In this document: positions 41,415 to 51,300 of the stretch, piece after piece | Layout of the letters: every line of letters starts with the position of its first letter | Numbering within the stretch: the first letter of the stretch is position 1 | Source of the DNA: Nocardia amamiensis | GTDB lineage: Bacteria; Actinomycetota; Actinomycetes; Mycobacteriales; Mycobacteriaceae | NCBI RefSeq assembly: GCF_015477605.1 | Contig: NZ_JADLQX010000009.1 | Span: 1-64,000 of the forward strand | Direction of reading: 5' to 3' | DNA length: 64,000 nucleotides | Program-made: the position numbers and the translations under genes | Notes under the pieces: generated by a model | What the model was told of the DNA's origin: nothing | What the model saw: the letters and a program-made list of their open reading frames with translations, nothing else | Database searches by the model: none

Positions 41415-42242
41415 TCAGCGGTTGGTGAACTTCGCGGGGCGTTTCTCGACGAAGGCGGTCATGCCTTCCTTCTGGTCCTCGATCGCGAACAGCGAGTGGA
41501 AGACGCGGCGTTCGAAGCGCAGGCCCTCGGCGAGGGTTGTCTCGAAGGAGCGGTTCACCGCTTCCTTGGCGATCATCGTGACCGGCAGCGACATCGACGC
41601 GATGGTCTCGGCGACCTCGAGTGCGGTGTCGAGCAGCTCCGCGGCGGGCACGATCCGCGAGACCAGGCCGGCGCGCTCGGCTTCCTCGGCGTCCATATTG
41701 CGGCCGGTGAGCACCAGGTCCATCGCCTTCGCCTTGCCGATCGCGCGGGTCAGGCGCTGCGAGCCGCCGATGCCGGGGATGACGCCCAGCTTGATCTCCG
41801 GCTGCCCGAACTTGGCGGTGTCGGCCGCCAGCAGGATGTCGCAGATCATGGCCAGCTCACAGCCGCCGCCGAGGGCGTAGCCCGCGACCGCGGCGATCGT
41901 GGGCTTGCGGAACTGCGCCAGCCGGTCCCAGCGGGCGAAATAGTCGTTGAGGAACATGTCCATGTACGACTTGGGCTGCATCTCCTTGATATCGGCGCCC
42001 GCCGCGAAAGCCCGTTCCGACCCGGTGATCACGATGGCGCCGATCTCGTCGTCGTGCTCGAGCTCGTCGAGCGCGGCGATGACGTCGTCGAGGACCTGCG
42101 CGTTCAGTGCGTTCAGCGCCTTGGGACGGTTCAGCGTGATCCAGCCGACCCGGCCCTTGCGTTCCAGCAGAATCGTCTCGAAGTCGGGCCCGCCCGTCAC
42201 CCGGCCGCCACCCCCCACGGAATCGCTTCGCGATGCTTTCAT
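41415..42242 (-). CDS. Enoyl-CoA hydratase (EchA8-like)
   Basis: 275 residues of the crotonase family; hydrates enoyl-CoA thioesters such as methacrylyl-CoA or crotonyl-CoA. The oxyanion hole is formed by AFAAGADI and [12 protein letters not shown], and both catalytic glutamates are visible (CELAM and [12 protein letters not shown]). The sequence follows M. tuberculosis EchA8 closely from [12 protein letters not shown] on. ATG at 42242, two bases after mmsB, adds a 14-residue repeat-derived extension ([15 protein letters not shown] region); GTG at 42200 gives the normal family start. Last gene of the valine operon. Confidence 0.94.
   Translation of the reverse strand: MKASRSDSVGGGGRVTGGPDFETILLERKGRVGWITLNRPKALNALNAQVLDDVIAALDELEHDDEIGAIVITGSERAFAAGADIKEMQPKSYMDMFLNDYFARWDRLAQFRKPTIAAVAGYALGGGCELAMICDILLAADTAKFGQPEIKLGVIPGIGGSQRLTRAIGKAKAMDLVLTGRNMDAEEAERAGLVSRIVPAAELLDTALEVAETIASMSLPVTMIAKEAVNRSFETTLAEGLRFERRVFHSLFAIEDQKEGMTAFVEKRPAKFTNR
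42191..42236 (-). repeat. Junction repeat family 2, copy B (N-terminus of the enoyl-CoA hydratase)
   Basis: Matches the thrC start region at 20,624-20,670; see that entry. It occupies the mmsB-echA junction and codes [15 protein letters not shown]. The internal GTG at 42200, at its end, may be the ancestral echA start. Confidence 0.65.
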
Positions 42243-42244
42243 CT

Positions 42245-43138
42245 TCAGGCACCCTCTTGGTCAGAACGGCTACGGACATCGGTGACGATAGCGGAGAAGT
42301 CCCGCCCGGCATCCGTCTGGTTGAACCGGGTGTAGATCTCGGCGGCGAGTATTCCCAGCCGGCCGTCGACATTGTTCTCGCGCAACGCGTTCGCGGCCAG
42401 ACCGAGGTCCTTCGTCATCAAAGCGGTGGCGAAACCGGGCTGGTAGTCATTGTTGGCGGGGCTGGTCGGCACCGGACCTGGCACCGGGCAGTAGTTGGTC
42501 AGCGCCCAGCTCTGACCGGAGGCGGTGGAGACCACGTCGAAGAACGACTGGTGGCTCAAGCCCAGCTTCTCGCCGAGCACCAACGACTCCGACAGGGCGA
42601 TCATCGAGATGCCCAGCAGCATGTTGTTGCAGATCTTCGCCGCTTGGCCCACGCCGGAGCCGCCGCAGCGCACGACTTTGCCGCCCATCACCTCGAGCAC
42701 GGGAAGCGCGGCGGCGAAGTCCTCGGCGGCGCCGCCGACCATGAAAGTCAGCGTCCCCGCCGCCGCACCGGCCACACCGCCGGAGACGGGAGCGTCCAGG
42801 GCGCGGTGTCCGGCGTCGGTGGCGCGTTCGGCCGCGGTTTTGGCGTCGGCCACGTCGATGGTGGAGCAGTCGATGAACAGCGTGCCGGGTGCGGCGACCG
42901 GAAGGAGTTCGGCGTACACGTCGAGGACGAGTTTGCCGTTCGGCAACATGGTGATCACGGTGTCGGCGGCGGCCGCCTCGGTAGCCGTGCCGACCACCGT
43001 CGCGCCGTCGCGCTCGGCCTGTTCCCGCGCCGCCGGCACCGGATCGAAGGCGAGCACCTCGTAACCCGCCCGCACCAGGTTGGCCGCCATCGGCGCGCCC
43101 ATGTGGCCGAGGCCGAGGAAACCGATTCGCTTGCTCAT
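42245..43138 (-). CDS. mmsB: 3-Hydroxyisobutyrate dehydrogenase
   Basis: 297 residues; oxidises 3-hydroxyisobutyrate to methylmalonate semialdehyde with NAD+ in valine breakdown. The N-terminal dinucleotide motif [16 protein letters not shown], the substrate signature [16 protein letters not shown] and the catalytic-lysine helix [13 protein letters not shown] are all present. ATG at 43138 overlaps the upstream gene's stop (ATGA). The in-frame ATG at 43243 lies inside that gene and is rejected. Confidence 0.96.
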   Translation of the reverse strand: MSKRIGFLGLGHMGAPMAANLVRAGYEVLAFDPVPAAREQAERDGATVVGTATEAAAADTVITMLPNGKLVLDVYAELLPVAAPGTLFIDCSTIDVADAKTAAERATDAGHRALDAPVSGGVAGAAAGTLTFMVGGAAEDFAAALPVLEVMGGKVVRCGGSGVGQAAKICNNMLLGISMIALSESLVLGEKLGLSHQSFFDVVSTASGQSWALTNYCPVPGPVPTSPANNDYQPGFATALMTKDLGLAANALRENNVDGRLGILAAEIYTRFNQTDAGRDFSAIVTDVRSRSDQEGA

Positions 43139-44202
43139 CACGCCACCTCCGGGGCCACCAGGCCCAGCTCTTGTTCGCCCAATTCGGCGAAATATGCGTC
43201 CACCTGCGCCTTCGTGACCTCGTCGAGGGTCGCGGGCGACCACTTGGGGGTTCGGTCCTTGTCGATCACCTGGGCGCGGATGCCCTCGACCAGATCATGC
43301 GAGGACAGCGACGCGATCGAGACCCGGTACTCCTCGTTCAGCACCGCCTCCAGGTTCGGCGCGGTGCGCGCGCCACGGAGTGAGCGCAGTGTGACCTTCA
43401 GGGCGACCGGTGATTTCGCCAGAACCTCGGCGGCGGCCGCCCGCGCCTCGGGCGCTTCGTGCGCCGCCAAGCGCGCGACGATCTCCTCGACGGAGTCGGC
43501 GCTGTAGCAGGCGTCGATCCATTCCTGTCCGGCGACCACCGCGGATTCCGGCGCGTCCGTGGCGAACTTGGCGATCGCGATATCGGCGGTCTCCGAGCGC
43601 AGCGTCTCGAGCAGAGCGGGCAGGTCCGCCGAAGCGACGAAATAGTCGGCGAAGCCTGCCGCGATGGCGTCACCGGCGCTCATGCGCGCGGTGGTGAGCG
43701 CGACATGGGTGCCGATCTCGCCAGGGGTGCGCGCGAGCAGATAGGTGCCGCCGACATCGGGAACGAAGCCGATGCCCACTTCCGGCATGCCGATCTTGGA
43801 CCGTTCGGTGACGATGCGGTGGCTGCCGTGCCCGGACAGGCCGACGCCGCCGCCCATCACGATGCCGTCCATCACCACCACGTACGGCTTCGGGTAGCGG
43901 CCGATCAGTGCGTTCAGGACGTACTCGTCGCGCCAGAATCGGCCGGTGGCCGAATCCGCGGTGTTCGCACCATTTTTCGCGTCGGCGTGGATGGCGACGA
44001 TATCGCCGCCCGCGCACAGCCCCCGCTCACCCGCACCCGTGACGACAACGGTGCGCACCGCGTCGTCATCGGCCCAAGTGCGCAGTGCATCCGTAATGGC
44101 GAGGGCCATCGAATGATTCAGCGCGTTGATCGCCTTCGGCCGGTTCAGCGTGATCAGGCCCAGCCCGTCGCGCTGTTCGAGCAGTACTTCTGGTTCGGTC
44201 AT
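43138..44202 (-). CDS. 3-Hydroxyisobutyryl-CoA hydrolase
   Basis: 354 residues of the crotonase superfamily; removes CoA from 3-hydroxyisobutyryl-CoA, the step before MmsB. The HIBCH features are GGDIVAIH, GIVMGGGVGLSGHGSHRIVTE and MPEVGIGFVPDVGGTYLL, with the Glu and Asp used by the hydrolase in place of the hydratase pair. The longer C-terminal region distinguishes it from simple enoyl-CoA hydratases. Its ATG overlaps the stop of a 43-codon small frame (ATGA), and its stop overlaps mmsB. Confidence 0.94.
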   Translation of the reverse strand: MTEPEVLLEQRDGLGLITLNRPKAINALNHSMALAITDALRTWADDDAVRTVVVTGAGERGLCAGGDIVAIHADAKNGANTADSATGRFWRDEYVLNALIGRYPKPYVVVMDGIVMGGGVGLSGHGSHRIVTERSKIGMPEVGIGFVPDVGGTYLLARTPGEIGTHVALTTARMSAGDAIAAGFADYFVASADLPALLETLRSETADIAIAKFATDAPESAVVAGQEWIDACYSADSVEEIVARLAAHEAPEARAAAAEVLAKSPVALKVTLRSLRGARTAPNLEAVLNEEYRVSIASLSSHDLVEGIRAQVIDKDRTPKWSPATLDEVTKAQVDAYFAELGEQELGLVAPEVA

Positions 44203-44330
44203 GCCATGTCCTCTCGCGCATGAGCGGGGCCATGCGTGGTCACGCCGGGCTGCCGACTCCGGGCTGCGCCGAGCCGACGCACCGCTCCGTCATGCGCGGT
44301 GCGCGCGGTGTCGATCATTCGCTGGCTCAT
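44199..44330 (-). CDS. 43-residue junction ORF between the acyl-CoA dehydrogenase and HIBYL-CoA hydrolase genes (repeat family 1, copy C)
   Basis: Unrecognised small frame. Its ATG (44330) overlaps the acyl-CoA dehydrogenase stop, and its TGA (44201-44199) overlaps the hydrolase ATG, both as ATGA, so it joins the two genes in a continuous reinitiation chain. The peptide begins MSQRMIDTARTAHDG, related to the small frames before lysA and thrB. DNA at 44,282-44,331 shares TCATGCGCGGTGCGCG-type sequence with 19,437-19,519. It is Arg/Ala/His rich and may have no function beyond coupling. Confidence 0.55.
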   Translation of the reverse strand: MSQRMIDTARTAHDGAVRRLGAARSRQPGVTTHGPAHAREDMA

Positions 44331-45466
44331 GCCGCTCCTACCACCGAGCGGGCGACGACCACCCGCATGATTTCGTTGGTGCCTTCCAGAATCTGGTGCA
44401 CCCGCAGATCCCGGACGATCTTCTCTACGCCGTACTCGGCCAGGTACCCGTAGCCGCCGTGCAACTGCAGCGCTTTGTTCGCCACATCGAAACCGGCGTC
44501 TGTCGCGAACCGTTTCGCCATGGCGCACAGCTCGACCTTGTCCGGCGCATCGGCGTCCAGGGCCGCCGCGGCCCGCCACAGCAGGGTGCGCGCGGCCTCC
44601 AATTGGGTACGCATGTCCGCGAGTTCGAACTGCAGCGCCTGATTTTTCAACAGCGGTTTGCCGAACGCATGTCGCTCGGCGAGGTACGGCACCGTCTTGT
44701 CCAGCGCCGCCTGCGCGCCGCCGACCGAGCACGCGGCGATATTGAGCCTGCCGCCGTTGAGCCCGTTCATCGCGATGCGGAAGCCGTCGCCTTCCGCGCC
44801 GAGCCGGTTGGCCGCCGGAATCCTGGCGTCGGAGAAGATCACCTGACGAGTCGGCTGCGCGTTCCAGCCCATCTTCTTCTCGTTCGCGCCGAAGGAGACG
44901 CCGGGGGTGTCGGCGGGCACGATGAACGCCGAGATTCCACGCGCCCCGGCGTCGCCGGTCCGCGCCATGACAACGTAGACGTCGGTGGCGCCCGCCCCGG
45001 AGATGAACTGCTTGGCGCCGTTGAAGATGTAGTCGTCGCCGTCGCGAACGGCCTTGGTGGCCAACGCCGCCGCGTCCGAGCCGACGCCCGGTTCGGTCAG
45101 CGCGTAGCTGGCCAGCAGCTCCATCGTGGTCAGGCGAGGCAGCCAGCGGTTGCGCTGTTCCTCGTCGCCGTAGCGGTCGATCATCCACGTCGCCATGTTG
45201 TGGATGGAGATGTAGGCGGCGATGGCCGGGCAGCCGGTGGCCAGCTGCTCGAAGATACGCACGGCATCCAGCCTGCGCAGGCCCGAACCGCCCACGTCCT
45301 CGCGGACGTAGATGCCGCCGAGCCCGAGCGGGCCCGCCTTGCGCAGCACGTCGACCGGGAAATGCTTCTGCTCGTCCCATTCCAGCGCGTTCGGGGCGAG
45401 GAATTCGTCGGCGAAGCCGCGCGCGGTGTCGCGGATCGCCTTTTCGTCGTCGTTCAAGTCGAACAT
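44327..45466 (-). CDS. Acyl-CoA dehydrogenase (isobutyryl-CoA dehydrogenase-like)
   Basis: 379-residue flavoenzyme. Position in the valine operon suggests it oxidises isobutyryl-CoA to methacrylyl-CoA, passing electrons to ETF. Family signatures: YALTEPGVGSDAAALATKAV (about residues 118-137), FGKPLLKNQALQFELADM and the catalytic-Glu region near the end, LEGTNEIMRVVVARS; the catalytic Glu candidate is in LHGGYGYLAEYGVEK. Start ATG at 45466, five bases after mmsA stops. Confidence 0.94.
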   Translation of the reverse strand: MFDLNDDEKAIRDTARGFADEFLAPNALEWDEQKHFPVDVLRKAGPLGLGGIYVREDVGGSGLRRLDAVRIFEQLATGCPAIAAYISIHNMATWMIDRYGDEEQRNRWLPRLTTMELLASYALTEPGVGSDAAALATKAVRDGDDYIFNGAKQFISGAGATDVYVVMARTGDAGARGISAFIVPADTPGVSFGANEKKMGWNAQPTRQVIFSDARIPAANRLGAEGDGFRIAMNGLNGGRLNIAACSVGGAQAALDKTVPYLAERHAFGKPLLKNQALQFELADMRTQLEAARTLLWRAAAALDADAPDKVELCAMAKRFATDAGFDVANKALQLHGGYGYLAEYGVEKIVRDLRVHQILEGTNEIMRVVVARSVVGAA

Positions 45467-45471
45467 CGGCG

Positions 45472-46971
45472 TCAGTCCATGGTCGGGATGACGAACGCGT
45501 TGCTCTCCTTCAGGCCGGAGGGCCAGCGCTGCGTCACCGTCTTGGTCTTGGTGTAGAAGCGGATCGAATCCGGGCCGTGCTGGTTCAGATCGCCGAAGCC
45601 GGAACGCTTCCAGCCGCCGAAGGTGTAGTACGCGATCGGCACCGGGATCGGGACGTTGATGCCGACCATGCCGACCTGCACCCGCGCGGCGAAGTCGCGG
45701 GCGGTGTCGCCGTCGCGGGTGAAGATCGCGACGCCGTTGCCGTACTCGTGCTCGTTGGCCAGGCGCAACCCTTCTTCGTAGTCCTTGGCGCGGACCACGC
45801 TGAGTACCGGGCCGAAAATCTCCTCCCGGTAGATCCGCATGTCGGCGGTGACCTTGTCGAACAGCGTGGCGCCGACGAAGTAACCGTCCTCGGCGCCGTC
45901 CACCACCAGTCCGCGGCCGTCCACCACCAGCTCGGCACCCTCATCGATGCCGAGCTGGACGTAGTCGTTCACGCGGTTCACCCCGTCCTGGCCGACCAGC
46001 GGGCCGAAGTCGGCGCCGGGGTCGTCGGAGCGGCCGACGTTGAGCTTGTGCACCCGCTCGGTCAGCTTCGCCACCAGGCGGTCGGCGGTCTCCTCGCCGA
46101 CCGGAACGGCCACCGAGATGGCCATGCAGCGTTCGCCCGCGGAACCGTAGCCCGCGCCGATCAGCTGGTCGGCTACGTCGTCGAGGTCGGCGTCCGGCAT
46201 GACGATCGCGTGGTTCTTCGCGCCGCCGAAGCACTGGGCACGCTTGCCGTTCGCCGTCGCGGTCTCGTAGATGTACTGCGCGATCGGGGTGGAGCCGACG
46301 AAGCCGACGGCCTTGATCCGCGGGTCGTGCAGCAGCGTGTCGACCGCTTCCTTGTCCCCGTTGACCACGTTGAACACACCGGCGGGCAGACCGGCCTCGA
46401 GGAACAGTTCGGCCAGGCGCAGCGGCACCGAGGGGTCGCGCTCGGAGGGCTTGAGCACGAACGCGTTGCCGGTGGCCAGCGCGGGACCGGCCTTCCACAG
46501 CGGGATCATGGCAGGGAAGTTGAACGGGGTGATGCCCGCGACCACGCCGAGCGGCTGGCGCATCGAATAGACGTCGATGCCGGTGCCCGCGCTTTCGGTG
46601 TACTCACCTTTGAGCAGGTGCGGGATGCCGGTGGCGAATTCGATGACCTCCAGTCCGCGCTGGATGTCGCCCTTGGCGTCGGCGATGGTCTTGCCGTGCT
46701 CGGAGGACAACAGGGCGGCCAGCGAGTCCATCTCGTCCTGCACCAGGGTGAGGAACTTCATCAGCACGCGCGCCCGCTTCTGCGGATTGAACGCGGCCCA
46801 CTCCCGTTGCGCCGCCTCGGCGTTCGCGATGGCCGCCTCGACTTCGGGCTTGCTCGCCAACGGCACCCGGGCCTGCACCTGCCCGAGGTTGGGGTCGAAG
46901 ACGTCGCCGAAGTTGCCGGACGCGCCCGGCACATGCTGCCCGCCGATGAAGTGGGTGAGTTCGCGAACCAT
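45472..46971 (-). CDS. mmsA: Methylmalonate-semialdehyde dehydrogenase (CoA-acylating)
   Basis: 499-residue aldehyde dehydrogenase; converts methylmalonate semialdehyde to propionyl-CoA, CO2 and NADH. The catalytic Cys is in GERCMAISVAVPVGE (about residue 286), and the MmsA-specific NFPAMIPLWKAGPALATGN and FGGAKNHAIVMPDADLD stretches are present. ATG at 46971 with AGGAA seven bases upstream is preferred over 47025. It heads the five-gene valine operon; its promoter region contains a 21-bp motif shared with icmF. Confidence 0.97.
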   Translation of the reverse strand: MVRELTHFIGGQHVPGASGNFGDVFDPNLGQVQARVPLASKPEVEAAIANAEAAQREWAAFNPQKRARVLMKFLTLVQDEMDSLAALLSSEHGKTIADAKGDIQRGLEVIEFATGIPHLLKGEYTESAGTGIDVYSMRQPLGVVAGITPFNFPAMIPLWKAGPALATGNAFVLKPSERDPSVPLRLAELFLEAGLPAGVFNVVNGDKEAVDTLLHDPRIKAVGFVGSTPIAQYIYETATANGKRAQCFGGAKNHAIVMPDADLDDVADQLIGAGYGSAGERCMAISVAVPVGEETADRLVAKLTERVHKLNVGRSDDPGADFGPLVGQDGVNRVNDYVQLGIDEGAELVVDGRGLVVDGAEDGYFVGATLFDKVTADMRIYREEIFGPVLSVVRAKDYEEGLRLANEHEYGNGVAIFTRDGDTARDFAARVQVGMVGINVPIPVPIAYYTFGGWKRSGFGDLNQHGPDSIRFYTKTKTVTQRWPSGLKESNAFVIPTMD

Positions 46972-47029
46972 GCCAGTTCCTGTTCTTCTAGCCAGTCGGG
47001 ACACCGCGACGCGGTATGTGGTCACCCTA

Positions 47030-47050
47030 TAGTTGGATGTCCAAGTATCG
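47030..47050 (-). promoter_or_regulatory. Operator-like site in the mmsA promoter, shared with icmF
   Basis: Plus-strand TAGTTGGATGTCCAAGTATC (plus a final G) matches the site upstream of icmF at 48348-48368 at 18 of 21 bases. Its core TTGGATGTCCAA is a near-perfect palindrome. It lies 59 bases upstream of the mmsA ATG, in opposite orientation relative to the gene than at icmF. Regulator unknown. Confidence 0.65.
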
Positions 47051-47192
47051 ACAGACCGTCCAAGCCGATGTGATTCATCCCACGCCTATGCAGTGGGCCA
47101 CCCGAGTCCACTCCGGTGAGCATGTCCGACAGGTGGCAGTCGGTGGCGCACCGCACCCAGCCCGGCCTACTCACCGCACCGGCATACCCGGC

Positions 47193-47247
47193 GAGTGGCA
47201 CATGACTGCGGCGAAACGCGAGCATGGCTCTCCGTGATGTGCCACTC
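47193..47247 (+). repeat. 55-bp dispersed inverted-repeat element, copy 2
   Basis: Bounded by GAGTGGCACA (47193-47202) and TGTGCCACTC (47238-47247); with one more base the arms are 11 bases long (GAGTGGCACAT/ATGTGCCACTC). 45 of 55 bases match the complement of 38284-38338. It begins seven bases past the stop codon of the DUF2157-like gene. Confidence 0.8.
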
Positions 47248-47253
47248 GCGGAG

Positions 47254-48204
47254 CTAGCCGGGCTTCTTTTGGGATCGCGTGAGCTGGAATGCGCCGAAGG
47301 CGAGGGTGATGGCGCCGATCGCCACGACCACGGCGGCCGCGCCGAGTGCGTCGTCGGTCCATTCGGCGACGGCCTCGCCGGCGGCGAGCGCCACGGACAC
47401 GGCACCGCCGATGAGGAGCACCGCCGACCGCTGGGTCGCGTACAGGGCGAAGCAGACCAGCGCAACCAGCGCCGTGAGCGCATAAGCCCAGGTCCGGCCG
47501 TTGACGTCGATGCTCTGGGCGGCTGCGACGGAGGTGACGATCGCGATGAGATATCCGACCTGGGTTTCGAACAGGGCGCCGATTCTGGTCAGCGCGAACC
47601 ACGCGCCACCGAGCAGCAGTACCGCCACGCCGGCCCACACTTCGTCGAGGTCGAACACCTCGGTGAGCATCCCCGCGACGGCCGCGGGCACGAAGCAGGC
47701 GCAGGCGAGCATGCCGAGCACCGACGGCAGCGCGAGGTAACCGAGCACCGCGACCACCGCTCCCGCCAGGCACGCGAAAACCCATGCGGCGTCGAAGCTC
47801 CGGCCCTCGAACGCGGTGCCGACGGCCCCGGCGAGCGCGACGGAAGCGAGTGCGAACAACGCCGCCGCGAGCCTGGCGCGGGCGCCGTGCGCCCTCCGGC
47901 GGGTGAACAACGCACCGGCGAGCAGGACTCCGCCGAACAGCAGCCCGGCCGCCACGACAGCGAGCACCCCCACCCGGACCGGCCGCCCCAGGTCCTCCCA
48001 GGACGAAGCCATCACCAGGAAGATCCCGCCGAACACCAGACCGGCACCGAGGTACGCGGCGATCTCGGCGAGCACCTTCCCGCGCGCCGCCGCGGCCTGC
48101 TCGACAGCGAGCGCCGCGAGTACGGCATCGGCCTGCTCGCGGGAAAGCACGCCGTCGGCGACCAGCCGCCCTACCGCCGCCCCGGCCCTGTCGTCGCGCA
48201 CCAT
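47254..48204 (-). CDS. DUF2157-like polytopic membrane protein
   Basis: 316 residues, function unknown. A soluble start (AVGRLVADGVLSREQADAVLAAL) typical of DUF2157 proteins is followed by about ten transmembrane helices, the first being AEIAAYLGAGLVFGGIFLVMAS-like (residues ~43-63). ATG at 48204 is preferred; the frame open from 48339 would run through the icmF promoter region. It is divergent from icmF and transcribed toward mmsA. Confidence 0.78.
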   Translation of the reverse strand: MVRDDRAGAAVGRLVADGVLSREQADAVLAALAVEQAAAARGKVLAEIAAYLGAGLVFGGIFLVMASSWEDLGRPVRVGVLAVVAAGLLFGGVLLAGALFTRRRAHGARARLAAALFALASVALAGAVGTAFEGRSFDAAWVFACLAGAVVAVLGYLALPSVLGMLACACFVPAAVAGMLTEVFDLDEVWAGVAVLLLGGAWFALTRIGALFETQVGYLIAIVTSVAAAQSIDVNGRTWAYALTALVALVCFALYATQRSAVLLIGGAVSVALAAGEAVAEWTDDALGAAAVVVAIGAITLAFGAFQLTRSQKKPG

Positions 48205-48347
48205 GCGCCCAGTATGTCCGAGTCGGCAGGCCGGGCAACACAAATCACTCCTGGGCAGCCCCCGCCCCGCACCTCGGGTGGCGTCGACCTGGACAACCGC
48301 ATTCGCGACCGGAGCATCTGGCGATGTGATCACTGTCACCGTAAGAT

Positions 48348-48368
48348 TAGTTTGACGTCCTAGTATCG
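48348..48368 (+). promoter_or_regulatory. Operator-like site and possible -10 upstream of icmF
   Basis: The 21-base site TAGTTTGACGTCCTAGTATC(G) is shared with the mmsA promoter (47030-47050). TAGTAT at 48361-48366 fits a -10 box, with TGTCAC at 48334-48339 as a poor upstream hexamer, so a protein bound here would cover the promoter. It lies 29 bases before the icmF GTG. Confidence 0.6.
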
Positions 48369-48397
48369 GGCGCCAATGGACTCGCCGGAGGAATCCC

Positions 48398-51300
48398 GTG
48401 GCCGACCGCAGCGCGCTCTACACGCCCATCCATCCCGTTCGCTTCGTCACCTCCGCGGCCCTCTTCGACGGACACGACGCGGCGATCAACATCATGCGCC
48501 GGATCCTGCAGAGCCAGGGCGCGGAGGTGATCCACCTCGGGCACAATCGCGCGGTCAGCGAGGTGGTGGACGCGGTGCTCACCGAGGACGCGCAGGGCGT
48601 CGCGGTCAGCTCCTATCAGGGCGGCCATGTCGAGTACTTCGAATATCTGGCGGACGCTCTGCGGAAGGCAGGGGCCGAGCATGTCCGGATCTTCGGCGGC
48701 GGCGGAGGCGTCATCGTCGCCGACGAGATCGCACGGCTGGCCGAATCCGGCGTCACCATCTTCTCCCCCGAGGACGGGCAGCGACTCGGCCTGCCGGGGA
48801 TGATCAATCAGTTGATCCGGGACTGCGACATCGACTTGGCGGCCGAACCGCCCGCACTGGACGCGGTGCTCGCCGGCGAGCGTTCCGCCCTGGCCCGCGC
48901 CATCACCTGTCTGCAAGGGAACACGCTGCCGGAGACCGACCGGCAGAAACTGACCGAAGCCGCCGCGGCGCGCCGCGTGCCGGTGCTGGGCATCACCGGG
49001 ACCGGCGGCTCCGGAAAGTCCTCGCTCACCGACGAACTGGTGCGCCGACTGCGTTCGGATCAACAGGACAAGCTGCGGGTCGCGATCCTCGCGGTGGACC
49101 CCACCCGGCGGCGCGGCGGCGGCGCGCTGCTCGGCGACCGCATCCGGATGAACGCGCTGGACACCGAGCACGTCTTCTTCCGCTCGCTGGCCACCCGCGG
49201 CGGACGGGAACTGCCGGACAACATCGATCTGATCGTGACCGCCTGCAAGGCCGCCGGGTACGACCTGGTCATCGTGGAGACGCCGGGCATCGGCCAGGGC
49301 GACGCGGCGGTGACCGAGCACGTGGACGTCTCGCTGTACGTGATGACGCCCGAGTTCGGCGCCGCCTCCCAGCTGGAGAAGATCGACATGCTCGATTTCG
49401 CGGACGTGGTGGCGATCAACAAGTTCGAACGCCGTGGTGCGGCGGACGCGTTACGCGACGTGGCCCGGCAGCTGATCCGCAATCGGGAGGAGTTCCAGGC
49501 GGCGCCGGAGGACATGCCGGTCTTCGGCACGAGCGCCGCGACCTTCAACGACGACGGCGTGACGGCGCTCTACCAGCACCTGACCGGGTTGCTCGGCGAC
49601 CACGGCCTACCGCTGGAGCCGGGCACGCTACCGAAGGTGGACACCCGCGTCTCCACGCGCTTCGCACAGCTCATCCCGCCCGCACGGGTGCGCTATCTGG
49701 CCGAGATCGCCGAGACCGTGCGCGCGTACCACGCCGAGACCGCCGCCCAAGTCGTCGCGGCGCAACGCCTGCAACGCCTCGAGCAGGTGGCGGCCGAACT
49801 GCCCGACGACAACGCCGTCGCCGAACTGGCCGAACGCGCACGCGCCGACCTCACCCCGGCCAATGCCGCACTCTTGGCCGAATGGCCCGGGCTGGCCGAG
49901 TCCTATCAGGGAGCCGAGCAAGTCGTGCGGGTACGCGACCGCGAGATTCACACCCCGTTGCGCCGAGAAACGCTGTCCGGCAATTCGATTCCGCGCGTCG
50001 CTCTTCCCCGCTACACCGATCACGGTGAGCTGCTGCGCTTCCTGCGCGCCGAACACCTACCGGGCCGATTCCCCTTCACGGCGGGGGTATTCGCGTTCAA
50101 ACGCGACACCGAGGACCCGGCCCGGATGTTCGCGGGCGAGGGGGACGCCTTCCGCACCAACCGCAGGTTCAAGGTACTGAGCGAGCACTCCGACGCCAAA
50201 CGGCTGTCCACGGCGTTCGATTCGGTGACGCTCTATGGTCACGATCCCGCCGAGCGCCCCGACATCTACGGCAAGGTCGGCACGTCCGGGGTCTCGATCG
50301 CCTCGCTCGACGACATGGAGGTCCTCTACGACGGCTTCGATCTGACCGCGCCGACCACGTCGGTGTCGATGACCATCAACGGACCGGCGCCGACGATCCT
50401 GGCGTACTTCCTCAACGCGGCGATCGACCAGGCGCTGGATCGGTTCGCGACCGAACAGGGACGGCAGCCGACCGACGCCGAGGCGGCCGACATCCGCGCC
50501 CGCGCGCTGGCCACCGTGCGCGGCACGGTGCAGGCCGACATTCTCAAGGAAGACCAGGGTCAGAACACCTGCATCTTCTCCACCGAGTTCAGCCTGCGCA
50601 TGATGGCCGACATCCAGGAATGGTTCGTACGCAACGGTGTCCGCAACTTCTACTCGGTGTCCATCTCCGGCTACCACATCGCCGAGGCGGGCGCGAACCC
50701 GATCAGCCAGCTGGCTTTCACCCTGGCCAACGGGTTCACGTATGTGGAGGCGTATCTCGCGCGCGGCATGCACATCGACGACTTCGCGCCCAACCTGTCG
50801 TTCTTCTTCTCCAACGGAATGGACCCGGAGTACTCGGTCATCGGCCGGGTGGCCCGGCGCATCTGGGCCGTCGCCATGCGGGATCGCTACGGCGCCAACG
50901 AACGATCGCAGAAGCTCAAGTACCACATTCAGACCTCCGGCCGGTCCTTGCACGCGCAGGAGATGAACTTCAACGACATCCGCACCACCCTGCAGGCGCT
51001 GATCGCGATCTACGACAACTGCAACAGCCTGCACACCAACGCCTACGACGAGGCGGTGACCACCCCGACCGAGGAATCCGTGCGCCGCGCGCTGGCCATC
51101 CAGCTCATCATCAATCGGGAGTGGGGCGTCGCGATGAACGAGAATCCGCTGCAGGGCAGCTTTCTCGTCGACGAGCTCACCGACCTGGTCGAGGAGGCCG
51201 TGCTGGTCGAGTTCGACCGGATCAGCGAACGCGGCGGCGTGCTCGGCGCGATGGAGACCGGCTACCAGCGCGGCAAGATCCAGGACGAATCGATGCGCTA

